A DNA stretch of 12,160 nucleotides from Colimorpha sp045591485 (GTDB taxonomy: Bacteria; Bacteroidota; Bacteroidia; Bacteroidales; P3), in the NCBI GenBank assembly GCA_045591485.1, contig JAZNSV010000176.1, forward strand, positions 1-12,160, given 5' to 3'. The notes beneath the pieces are model-generated. The model was not told the DNA's origin, ran no database searches, and saw nothing but the letters and a program-made list of their open reading frames with translations. The position numbers and the translations under genes are program-made. Below, piece after piece: positions 6,262 through 12,160 of this stretch. The first letter of the stretch is position 1. Every line of letters begins with the position of its first letter.

Positions 6262-7151
6262 CGTATGACTACGCATTGTACCTCGGCTGGCTCGACAGAG
6301 CGCGGACGCAGGTATGTGGGGAACTGGGAGAGGCGTGGCGCGAGGGGGCGGTGGGCAACCACGTCGGCATAGTCTATCGTTACATCGAATTCCGGCACCC
6401 GCTGCAGGTCGCACTGGGCCACCCACACACGCAGTGTGGCGGTTTCGGGGTAGAGGTGCAGCTCGACGTTGGTGTCGGCACCGACCACCTGAATAGGCAC
6501 TTTGTATTCGCGCTCCACGTAGGTCTCGGCGGGCACGTACACGTCAACCTCGTCGACCGAGGGGTGCACGTCGGTGTATCGTTTCCACACCGGATTGAGC
6601 CGCAGGCGATAGCTGCCCGACTGCGCTATGCCTTCTATCCTGGAGGCTTCGAGCCTTATCTCGTCTATTTTCTGCAGGTCGGCTTCCGGACCGTAGAGTG
6701 TCACCTCGGCAGGCGACACCGTAGGCTCGCCATAGAGGCCGTACTGCTCGGCGAACGAGAACTCCACGTCGTCTATCACCGGCTTGTATGTGCGTTGCGA
6801 GCGTTCGGCCAGCACCAGTCGCAGCGAGTCTTTGTCGGTGGCCACGCTTGTCAGGCCTATCAGCTGCCGGCGTGCCAGTTCGCACACCTCGCTGCCTGCC
6901 ACTGCGTTGCGGTTGCTCATGTCGACTTTCAGGGTGGGGCGTTCGTCGCGTATGCTGTGTATTAGGGCGTTGAAGCCGTTGCTCTCTATGCGGAGATTCA
7001 AGGCTGTGTCGGCCCGCACCACGGCATAGCGCAGCGAGTCGTAGCCCGACATCTCGACCCTGACAGACAGGTTGTAGGTGTTGGTCTCGGCCATCGACAC
7101 TCCGAACCATACGAGTGCCGTGAGTCCCAATATGATGAGGAATTGCTTCAC
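6258..7151 (-). CDS. YbbR/CdaR-like membrane-anchored protein
   Basis: 297 residues. One hydrophobic segment at residues about 3-19 anchors it in the inner membrane; the rest would be periplasmic and is beta-rich. Repeated blocks such as VSPAEVTLYGPEADLQKIDEIRLE are typical of YbbR domains. YbbR proteins in Firmicutes (CdaR) regulate diadenylate cyclase; in Bacteroidetes the role of the yajC-linked member is not established, and no cyclase gene is seen here. The start is GTG at 7151, overlapping the yajC stop (GTGA, 4 bp). The next Met, residue 20, would remove the membrane segment, so GTG is preferred. GTG and the overlap suggest expression depends on yajC translation. Confidence 0.85.
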   Translation of the reverse strand: MKQFLIILGLTALVWFGVSMAETNTYNLSVRVEMSGYDSLRYAVVRADTALNLRIESNGFNALIHSIRDERPTLKVDMSNRNAVAGSEVCELARRQLIGLTSVATDKDSLRLVLAERSQRTYKPVIDDVEFSFAEQYGLYGEPTVSPAEVTLYGPEADLQKIDEIRLEASRIEGIAQSGSYRLRLNPVWKRYTDVHPSVDEVDVYVPAETYVEREYKVPIQVVGADTNVELHLYPETATLRVWVAQCDLQRVPEFDVTIDYADVVAHRPLAPRLSQFPTYLRPRSVEPAEVQCVVIR

Positions 7152-7468
7152 TTCTTCTCCTCGGCCTTGGGCTCGGGGGCGGGCTGGATCATGTTCTTCT
7201 CGACGGTGAGCACAGTGCCGTTAGACACCTCGACCTCTACGGTGTGCTCGTCGACCGAATGCACCTTGCCGTATATGCCGCCCGAGAAGATAACGCGGTC
7301 GCCCTTCTTCAGTTCGTTGCGGAATTTCTGTTCTTCCTTTTCTTTCTTGCGCTGCGGGCGCAGCATCAGAATCCACATCACCACCAGGATGAGAATCATC
7401 CATATCCACATGCTTCCGCCGCCTTGTCCTTGTGCGGCCTGGAGTAAAATCATATTTGTCATATTCAT
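7148..7468 (-). CDS. yajC: Preprotein translocase accessory subunit YajC
   Basis: 106 residues. Residues about 20-36 form the single membrane segment, followed at once by RPQRKKEKEE, the family's hallmark positively charged cytoplasmic stretch, then a small beta domain (LKKGDRVIFSGGIYGKVHSV and VEVEVSNGTVLTVEKNMI). YajC associates with SecDF and modulates the Sec translocon and is usually dispensable. The N-terminal 19 residues contain a Gly/Gln patch and a second Met at position 3 that could be an alternative start. The 50-bp gap upstream is the longest within the cluster; its leader is A-rich, usual for Bacteroidetes initiation sites. Confidence 0.93.
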   Translation of the reverse strand: MNMTNMILLQAAQGQGGGSMWIWMILILVVMWILMLRPQRKKEKEEQKFRNELKKGDRVIFSGGIYGKVHSVDEHTVEVEVSNGTVLTVEKNMIQPAPEPKAEEKK

Positions 7469-7518
7469 TGTGTTTTATCTTTGTTGTTTATTCTCTGTTT
7501 TTTTTGATTTCTTGTGTT

Positions 7519-7971
7519 CTATCGGCCCACCTGTGCGGTGATGCGCAGTCGGGTGTGCGAGGGTTGTGCGTTGCTGATGACTGTCACTTCCTGCAGTTGC
7601 TGGCCGCTCTTGCCGGCGCTGCGGAAGGTGACGGTGATGTAGCCTTCGCCGCCCGGGGCAATGCGTCCGCGCGGATAGTCTGCCACTGTGCATCCGCAGG
7701 TGGCCGACGTCGAGCTGATGGCCAGGTCGGCATTGCCGGTGTTGCGGAAGTGGAAGCTGTAGCTGATGCTTTCGCCTGCCGAGAGGCGTCCGAAGTCGTG
7801 CACATCGTTGTCGAAGGTGATGACGGGCATCTTCTGGCTTTCGTCCAATCCTTGGGCCGACATGGGGTTGCGAATCAGGTCCACGTTGGGGTCGTCAGAT
7901 GTTTTCTGGCGGCAAGCCGCAGCTGTCAGAGCCAGGGCTGCCAGGGCTATGATTGTCAGTCTTCTCTTCAT
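7519..7971 (-). CDS. DUF1573 lipoprotein
   Basis: 150 residues. A lipoprotein signal peptide ends in LTAAAC, so Cys20 should be lipidated. The rest is one Ig-like DUF1573 domain: ITFDNDVHDFGRL near residues 51-63, FHFRNTGNADL at 73-83, the family signature SATCGCTVADYP at 89-100, and a final beta strand RLRITAQV. Function is unknown; such domains are common on Bacteroidetes surface or periplasmic lipoproteins. Its ATG shares one base with the nusB stop (TGATG), so it is probably coupled to nusB translation. The same neighbour order occurs, as I recall, in Bacteroides genomes. Confidence 0.9.
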   Translation of the reverse strand: MKRRLTIIALAALALTAAACRQKTSDDPNVDLIRNPMSAQGLDESQKMPVITFDNDVHDFGRLSAGESISYSFHFRNTGNADLAISSTSATCGCTVADYPRGRIAPGGEGYITVTFRSAGKSGQQLQEVTVISNAQPSHTRLRITAQVGR

Positions 7972-8954
7972 CAGTCGTTGTTGTTGAGCATTGATGCATC
8001 CGATATCAGTCCGCGGCCGCTCTTTTTGATGCGCCCTTTCGAGCGCAGTTCGAGCATCAGCTTGTCGAGTATGCCGTTGATGAACAGTTTGCTGCGGTCG
8101 GTGCTGAATTCCTTGCTGAGTTCGATGTATTCGTCCACGGTCACCTTTTCGGGTATCGAGGGGCAGCATGTGAACTCGGCCACGGCCATGTTGATGAGCA
8201 GTATGTCCATCTGGGCCACGCGGTCGAACTCCCAGCCTTGCAGGTGGCTTTTGATCATATTTTCGGCCTCGTCGCGGCAGGCCAGGCTCTCGCTCAGCAG
8301 CTGGCGTGCAAACTCCATGTCGGCCTCGTCTTTGTCCACGCGCTTGTCGTACATCAGCGGCCACTGCATGGCTTCGTCGAAGTTGTCTTCGTTGAGGGTC
8401 TTGAGCATCATGAAGTTGTACTGGGCTATCTGTTCGAAGTCGTCTTCCCAAAGGAGGCTGCGTTCCGACATGGCTGCCACCAGGGCCTCGCGGTTCATCA
8501 GGAAGCGGAAGAGGCTTATGGCCAGTTCTTTTTCCTGCTCCCAGTCGGTGTCGGGATGCGAAAGGTAGTCGCAGTAGGTTTTGGTGTGGCGGAATTCGAT
8601 GAAGGCTTCGCGCACGAGGTCTTCGTGGGTGTCCCAGCAGCCGCCCCATTTCTCGATGTTCTGTTTCAGTTCGAAGTTGTCGGCCATGCGGCGCAGGAAC
8701 TCGTTGTGGAGGAACTTGGTGTTGGGGGCTTTCTCTTCGGCTGTGGGGCGGAATTTCTTGCGGCCTTCGTCGATGACCTGTGCGCCCACTTCGAGCAGGC
8801 GCGGCATGAGGGCCACCTGCAGCACGCCCAGTTCGTTGAGGCGGCCGATGTTGTATTCGAATTCGCGCTTTGCCAGTACGCGGTCTTTCTCTTCGATGCG
8901 GCAGGAATAGAGCATCTGCAGCACTTTGCTGCGCAGGTAGTGTCGGCTTAGCAT
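7971..8954 (-). CDS. nusB: Transcription antitermination factor NusB, long Bacteroidetes form
   Basis: 327 residues, about twice the E. coli protein; forms near 310 residues are normal in Bacteroidetes. The N terminus, LSRHYLRSKVLQMLYS, is the conserved first helix, and residues from about 230 onward, including DRVAQMDILLINMAVAEF and IPEKVTVDEYIELSKEFSTDRSKLFINGILDKL-like sequence, are the classical NusB C-terminal core. The region between is a lineage-specific helical insertion rich in charged residues. NusB with NusE binds boxA RNA in rRNA leaders and prevents premature termination. The ATG lies inside the end of leuS (7-bp overlap, ATGCTAA), so ribosomes finishing leuS may reinitiate here. 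The frame stays open far upstream, but that part is leuS read out of frame. Confidence 0.93.
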   Translation of the reverse strand: MLSRHYLRSKVLQMLYSCRIEEKDRVLAKREFEYNIGRLNELGVLQVALMPRLLEVGAQVIDEGRKKFRPTAEEKAPNTKFLHNEFLRRMADNFELKQNIEKWGGCWDTHEDLVREAFIEFRHTKTYCDYLSHPDTDWEQEKELAISLFRFLMNREALVAAMSERSLLWEDDFEQIAQYNFMMLKTLNEDNFDEAMQWPLMYDKRVDKDEADMEFARQLLSESLACRDEAENMIKSHLQGWEFDRVAQMDILLINMAVAEFTCCPSIPEKVTVDEYIELSKEFSTDRSKLFINGILDKLMLELRSKGRIKKSGRGLISDASMLNNND

Positions 8955-11827
8955 ACTATGTTGATGATTTTCTTGGGTACAAAGATTACTTTCTTTGGTT
9001 CGCCGGTGAGCCATTTCCCGGCTTCGGGTGCTGCCTTTACGGCGTCGAGCACCTCGTTTTGGCTGATGTCTGCCGGCAATTCGAGCATGAAGCGCATCTT
9101 GCCGTTGAACTGGACGGGGTATTTCACCGTGTCTTCTACCAGCATCTGCGGGTCGAATTCGGGCCATTGCGCGTCGCATATCGAGGTGTTGTGGCCCATG
9201 CGGTCCCAGAGCTCTGCGGCTATGTGGGGTGCGAAGGGGGCTATGAGCACCGCCAGCGGTTCGAGCACATCGCGGCCCACGCCGCCGCCCATGGCGGTCA
9301 GGTCGTTGCAGCATATCATGAAGGTCGACACCGAGGTGTTGAACGAGAATCGTTCTATGTCGTCGCTGATTTTCTTTATGGTCTGGTGCAGCACCTTGAG
9401 GGCGGCCTTGTCCGAGGCCGGGGTGTCGATATTGGTGTCGTACAGTTTCCAGAATTTCTTGAGGAAGCGGTGCACGCCCTCGATGCCGTTGGTGTCCCAG
9501 GGCTTGGCCTGTTCCACCGGGCCGAGGAACATCTCGTAGAGGCGCAGGGTGTCGGCGCCGTAGCGGGCCACCAGGTCGTCGGGGTTCTGCACGTTGAACA
9601 TGCTCTTGCTCATCTTCTCTACTTCCCATCCGCAGATGTATTTGCCGTCTTCCAGCTCGAAGCGTGCGTCGGCGAATTCGGGGCGCCAGGCGCGGAAGCG
9701 CTCTATGTCGAGCACGTCGTTGTCCACTATGTTGATGTCGACGTGGATGGGGGTCACGTCGTCCATGTTCTTTATCAGTCCCTTGGAGATGTAGAGGTTG
9801 TTGTCGGCCTTGCTGCGGTAGACGAAGTTGCTGCGGCCCTGTATCATGCCTTGGTTGATGAGTTTCTGGAAGGGCTCTTCTTTGACGGCCATGCCGATGT
9901 CGAAGAGGAACTTGTTCCAGAAGCGGGCGTAGATGAGGTGGCCGGTGCCGTGTTCGGCGCCGCCGACGTAGAGGTCCACGTTCTGCCAGTACTGCACTGC
10001 TTTCTGCGAGAAGTATTCGTGGTCGTTGTGCGGGTCCATGTAGCGCAGGTAGTAGCCGCTGCTGCCGGCGAAGCCGGGCATGGTGCTCAGCTCGAGGGGG
10101 AAGACGGTGGCGTTGTCTATCTTCGAGTTCTCGACCACGCAGCGCTGCTTCTCGTCCCAGGCCCAGCGAGTGGCGTGGCCCAGCGGGGGCTCGCCGTTGG
10201 CGGTGGGTTTGAAGTCCGACACTTCGGGCAGCTCGAGCGGCAGGCACTCTTCGGGTATGGGGTAGGGGGTGCGGTCTTTGTAGTAGATGGGGAAGGGCTC
10301 GCCCCAGTAGCGCTGGCGGCTGAAGATGGCGTCGCGCAGGCGGTAGTTGACGGTGCGGTGGCCTATGCCCGCCTCTTCTATCTTGTCGATGACGGCCTTC
10401 ATGGCATCCTTGACCTTCATGCCGGTCACAAAGCCGCTGTTGACCGAGTAGCCTGTCTTGGCGTCCATGCTCTCGGTCCACGTCGAGGGGTCGCTGGTGA
10501 CGTCCTTCTCCAGCGATACCACCTGGCGTATCGGCAGGCCGAAATGGCGTGCGAAGGCGAAGTCGCGGCTGTCGTGGGCCGGCACTGCCATGATGGCGCC
10601 GGTGCCGTAGCCCGCCAGCACATAGTCGCTCACCCAGATGGGTATCTTCTCTTCGGTCAGTGGGTTGACGGCGTAGGCGCCGGTGAATACGCCGCTGACC
10701 TTCTTCACCTCGGCCTGGCGTTCGCGCTCGCTGCGGTTCTTGGCCCAGGTCACGTAGGCCTCGACCTCGGCTTTCTGCCCGGGGGTGGTGATGCTTTCTA
10801 TCATCTCGTGCTCGGGGCAGAGCACCATGAAGGTGACGCCGAAGATGGTGTCGGGGCGGGTGGTGAAGATTTCGAAAGTGGAAAGTGGAGAGTGGAAAGT
10901 GGAAAGTTCTCCGGGTGCGGCAGCTTCTCTTTCATCTTTCCGCTTTCCACTTTCCACTTGGAAGTACACCGCTGCGCCTTCCGAGCGGCCTATCCAGTTG
11001 CGTTGTATCTCCTTCAGCGAGTCGGTCCACTGCACCTGCTCCAGTCCGTCGACCAGGCGCTGTGCGTAGGCCGTGATGCGGAGGCTCCACTGCCGCATCA
11101 GCTTGCGCTCCACGGGGTAGCCGCCGCGGACGCTCAGTCCGCCCACCACCTCGTCGTTGGCCAGCACGGTGCCCAGCTCGGGACACCAGTTCACGGGTAT
11201 GTCGGCCAGGTAGGCCAGGCGGTAGTTCATCAGCACCTGCTGGCGTTTCGGCTCGTCCCAGCCGTTCCATTCGGCCGCCGTGAAGACGAGCGGCTCGGTG
11301 CAGGCGGCGTCGAGCCCCTCGCTGCCGCTCTGGCCGAATCGGGCCTCGAGGGCGGCTATGGGCATGGCTTTCTGCAGCGTGTTGTCGTAGTAGTGCTTGA
11401 AGAGCTGCATGAAGGTCCACTGCGTCCACCGGTAGTATTTCGGGTCGCAGGTGCGCACCTCGCGGTCCCAGTCGAAGCTGAAGCCTATCTTGTCAAGCTG
11501 TTCGCGGTAGCGTTTTATGTTCTGCTCGGTGGTGACGGCGGGGTGCTGTCCGGTCTGTATGGCATACTGCTCGGCGGGCAGGCCGTAGGCGTCGTAGCCC
11601 ATGGGGTGCAGCACGTTGAATCCGCGCAGCCTCTTGTAGCGGGCATATATGTCGCTTGCTATATATCCCAGCGGGTGGCCCACATGAAGGCCTGCTCCCG
11701 AGGGGTAAGGAAACATGTCGAGGACATAGTAGTGAGGGCGGTCACCCGCATCGCCCGTGCGGTACACCTTGTGCTCGCGCCAGTGTTCCTGCCATCGGGG
11801 TTCGATTTCGCTGAAGTTGTAGTCCAT
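8948..11827 (-). CDS. leuS: Leucyl-tRNA synthetase with a repeat-derived insertion in the editing domain
   Basis: 959 residues, class I synthetase charging tRNA-Leu. The HIGH-type motif is HVGH at 48-51, followed by GYDAYGLPAEQYA; KMSKS is at 738-742; the CP1 editing site carries TTRPDT at 322-327; the C terminus has the usual PKKIINIV ending. All catalytic landmarks are present, so it should be functional and is essential. Residues 291-318 (VESGKRKDERE ... LSTFHSPLSTF) do not look like LeuRS: they are encoded by an inverted pair of 7-bp arrays immediately before the editing motif. Relatives I recall are about 940-945 residues, consistent with an in-frame gain of 15-20. The start at 11827 is supported by MDYNF, usual in Bacteroidetes LeuRS, and by a promoter 46 nt upstream. 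It is the first gene of the cluster. Confidence 0.96.
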   Translation of the reverse strand: MDYNFSEIEPRWQEHWREHKVYRTGDAGDRPHYYVLDMFPYPSGAGLHVGHPLGYIASDIYARYKRLRGFNVLHPMGYDAYGLPAEQYAIQTGQHPAVTTEQNIKRYREQLDKIGFSFDWDREVRTCDPKYYRWTQWTFMQLFKHYYDNTLQKAMPIAALEARFGQSGSEGLDAACTEPLVFTAAEWNGWDEPKRQQVLMNYRLAYLADIPVNWCPELGTVLANDEVVGGLSVRGGYPVERKLMRQWSLRITAYAQRLVDGLEQVQWTDSLKEIQRNWIGRSEGAAVYFQVESGKRKDEREAAAPGELSTFHSPLSTFEIFTTRPDTIFGVTFMVLCPEHEMIESITTPGQKAEVEAYVTWAKNRSERERQAEVKKVSGVFTGAYAVNPLTEEKIPIWVSDYVLAGYGTGAIMAVPAHDSRDFAFARHFGLPIRQVVSLEKDVTSDPSTWTESMDAKTGYSVNSGFVTGMKVKDAMKAVIDKIEEAGIGHRTVNYRLRDAIFSRQRYWGEPFPIYYKDRTPYPIPEECLPLELPEVSDFKPTANGEPPLGHATRWAWDEKQRCVVENSKIDNATVFPLELSTMPGFAGSSGYYLRYMDPHNDHEYFSQKAVQYWQNVDLYVGGAEHGTGHLIYARFWNKFLFDIGMAVKEEPFQKLINQGMIQGRSNFVYRSKADNNLYISKGLIKNMDDVTPIHVDINIVDNDVLDIERFRAWRPEFADARFELEDGKYICGWEVEKMSKSMFNVQNPDDLVARYGADTLRLYEMFLGPVEQAKPWDTNGIEGVHRFLKKFWKLYDTNIDTPASDKAALKVLHQTIKKISDDIERFSFNTSVSTFMICCNDLTAMGGGVGRDVLEPLAVLIAPFAPHIAAELWDRMGHNTSICDAQWPEFDPQMLVEDTVKYPVQFNGKMRFMLELPADISQNEVLDAVKAAPEAGKWLTGEPKKVIFVPKKIINIVC
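10874..10959. repeat. Inverted pair of 7-bp arrays inserted in leuS
   Basis: Arm 1 (10874-10907) has five heptads GAAAGTG, GAAAGTG, GAGAGTG, GAAAGTG and GAAAGT. Arm 2 (about 10936-10959) carries the opposite strand version (ctttccg, ctttcca, ctttcca, ctt). A 28-bp GC-rich spacer separates them. Heptads are not a multiple of three, so the reading frame cycles and a 21-bp block yields a seven-residue period. The whole element stays in frame with leuS and encodes residues 290-318. Confidence 0.88.
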
Positions 11828-11872
11828 TTTATATCAATCTTTTATGCTCAGCCTGTCTCGTGGCTGCGGTTG

Positions 11873-11905
11873 CAAAGATACAACTTTTTTCTGAATTGGT
11901 GCAAA
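11873..11905 (-). promoter_or_regulatory. Bacteroidetes-type promoter of the leuS cluster
   Basis: On the minus strand, TTTG (11905-11902), a 21-nt spacer and TATCTTTG (11880-11873) match the Bacteroidetes -33 TTTG and -7 TAnnTTTG consensus with normal spacing. Transcription would start near 11867, leaving a leader of about 40 nt before the leuS ATG. The leader is too short for a T-box or leucine-rich leader peptide. No comparable promoter is apparent between later genes of the cluster. Confidence 0.8.
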
Positions 11906-11915
11906 AAAAATGCAC
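11899..11915. promoter_or_regulatory. Small inverted repeat over the leuS -33 box
   Basis: GTGCA, seven A residues, TGCAC forms a perfect 5-bp inverted repeat with a 7-bp spacer and overlaps the -33 element. This position suits a repressor or activator half-site pair. Short repeats of this size occur by chance, so this is tentative. Confidence 0.3.
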
Positions 11916-11968
11916 GCTCGTATTAAAAAAAGGCCTGCATCTCACCCTGTTCTCCCACGGGTCCGGTA

Positions 11969-12069
11969 CTGCCGTTGTACGATACATGTACGATATATGT
12001 ACGATACTTGTACGATTGCCAATCGTACAAGTATCGTACATATATCGTACATGTATCGTACAACGGCAG
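11969..12069. repeat. Perfect 101-bp palindrome built from 11-bp units
   Basis: Positions 11969-12018 and 12020-12069 are exact reverse complements (50 bp each) around a single central C at 12019. Each arm holds four copies of TGTACGAT or its complement at exactly 11-bp spacing (left arm starts 11976, 11987, 11998, 12009; right arm ATCGTACA at 12022, 12033, 12044, 12055). The outer ends are CTGCCGT and its complement; symmetry stops at 11968/12070. It lies upstream of the leuS promoter and could extrude as a cruciform or form a long RNA hairpin. No T-run follows on either strand. Confidence 0.97.
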
Positions 12070-12160
12070 AAGGGGTGCAGTCTAAGAGCTGATTTTCAGC
12101 GCTTAGCAAAATGGCCTGTTTCGGCACATGGCCGAAGGTGTTCAAAATGCGGTGATTGGT
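12070..12160. other. Non-coding right end with two small hairpins
   Basis: No credible gene is seen from 11828 to the window end. After the palindrome, 12082-12092 and 12096-12106 (ctaagagctga / tcagcgcttag) form an 11-bp stem with one mismatch and a TTT loop. Then ttcggc (12120-12125) and gccgaa (12131-12136) form a 6-bp stem. Neither is followed by a T-run. They may belong to the 3' region or regulatory zone of a neighbour beyond the window; the sequence does not decide. Confidence 0.5.

Noticed and set aside
7971..10481. Extended nusB reading frame as a large fusion protein
   Set aside because: The part upstream of 8954 is leuS in another frame; the NusB family N terminus begins exactly at 8954.
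11828..11872. Leucine attenuator or T-box in the leuS leader
   Set aside because: The predicted leader is only about 40 nt, with no leucine-rich peptide, specifier loop or alternative hairpins.
8870..11926. Very long plus-strand open frame opposite leuS and part of nusB
   Set aside because: The minus strand encodes unmistakable LeuRS with HVGH, TTRPDT and KMSKS; the plus frame is open only because of codon bias in GC-rich DNA.
11942..12145. Small open frame across the palindrome
   Set aside because: Most of it translates the palindrome itself, giving repeated Tyr/Ile/Val words; there is no initiation signal or family resemblance.
1..12160. Insertion sequence or other autonomous mobile element
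   Set aside because: No transposase, integrase or relaxase is encoded; the inverted repeats are tandem arrays, not element ends flanking a gene.

Overview
The window looks like chromosomal DNA from a fairly GC-rich member of the Bacteroidales. The support is the gene order leuS, long-form nusB, DUF1573 lipoprotein, yajC, ybbR, coaE, a GH3/serine-hydrolase fusion and a TerB-DnaJ protein, together with a textbook Bacteroidetes promoter (TTTG, 21 nt, TATCTTTG) ahead of leuS and A-rich leaders instead of strong Shine-Dalgarno sites. I cannot fix the family; Prevotellaceae or Muribaculaceae would fit. There is no transposase, phage gene, rRNA, tRNA or CRISPR array.

Layout: positions 1-199 hold an 11-bp tandem array cut by the window edge, then a probable promoter. 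Two plus-strand genes follow: a secreted, repeat-rich protein of unknown function (200-1414) and uridine phosphorylase (1529-2407). All other genes are on the minus strand and read right to left as one tightly packed cluster from leuS (start 11827) to a membrane TerB-DnaJ protein (stop 2539). Adjacent genes overlap by 7, 1, 4, 4 and 4 bp, and the only gaps are 50 and 16 bp, so this is very probably a single operon with translational coupling. It joins leucyl-tRNA synthesis, rRNA transcription antitermination, Sec-associated and envelope proteins, the last step of CoA synthesis and an envelope glycosidase/serine hydrolase. Positions 11828-12160 carry no gene, only the leuS promoter, a perfect 101-bp palindrome and two small hairpins.

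The most unusual content is a set of short-period repeat elements. Each element is a tandem array of 7-, 8- or 11-bp units, and most have a second array in inverted orientation. They lie at 1-51 (period 11), 1423-1523 (period 8, inverted pair), 2383-2538 (period 8, inverted pair spanning a convergent gene junction and forming the 3' end of udp), 10874-10959 (period 7, inverted pair inside leuS, translated, just before the editing-site motif) and 11969-12069 (period 11, perfect palindrome). A shorter period-7 tract lies inside udp (1805-1835). The two period-11 elements share one 11-bp framework, but all four units differ at the same dinucleotide (AC versus TG), as if units are homogenised within each element. 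I know of no named family that fits all of these; I read them as one repeat-generating process and treat that as a hypothesis.

Other points of interest are a GH3/serine-hydrolase fusion that appears to lack the GH3 C-terminal domain usual in its relatives, and 33-bp and 45-bp coding repeats in the secreted protein that are likely to vary in copy number.
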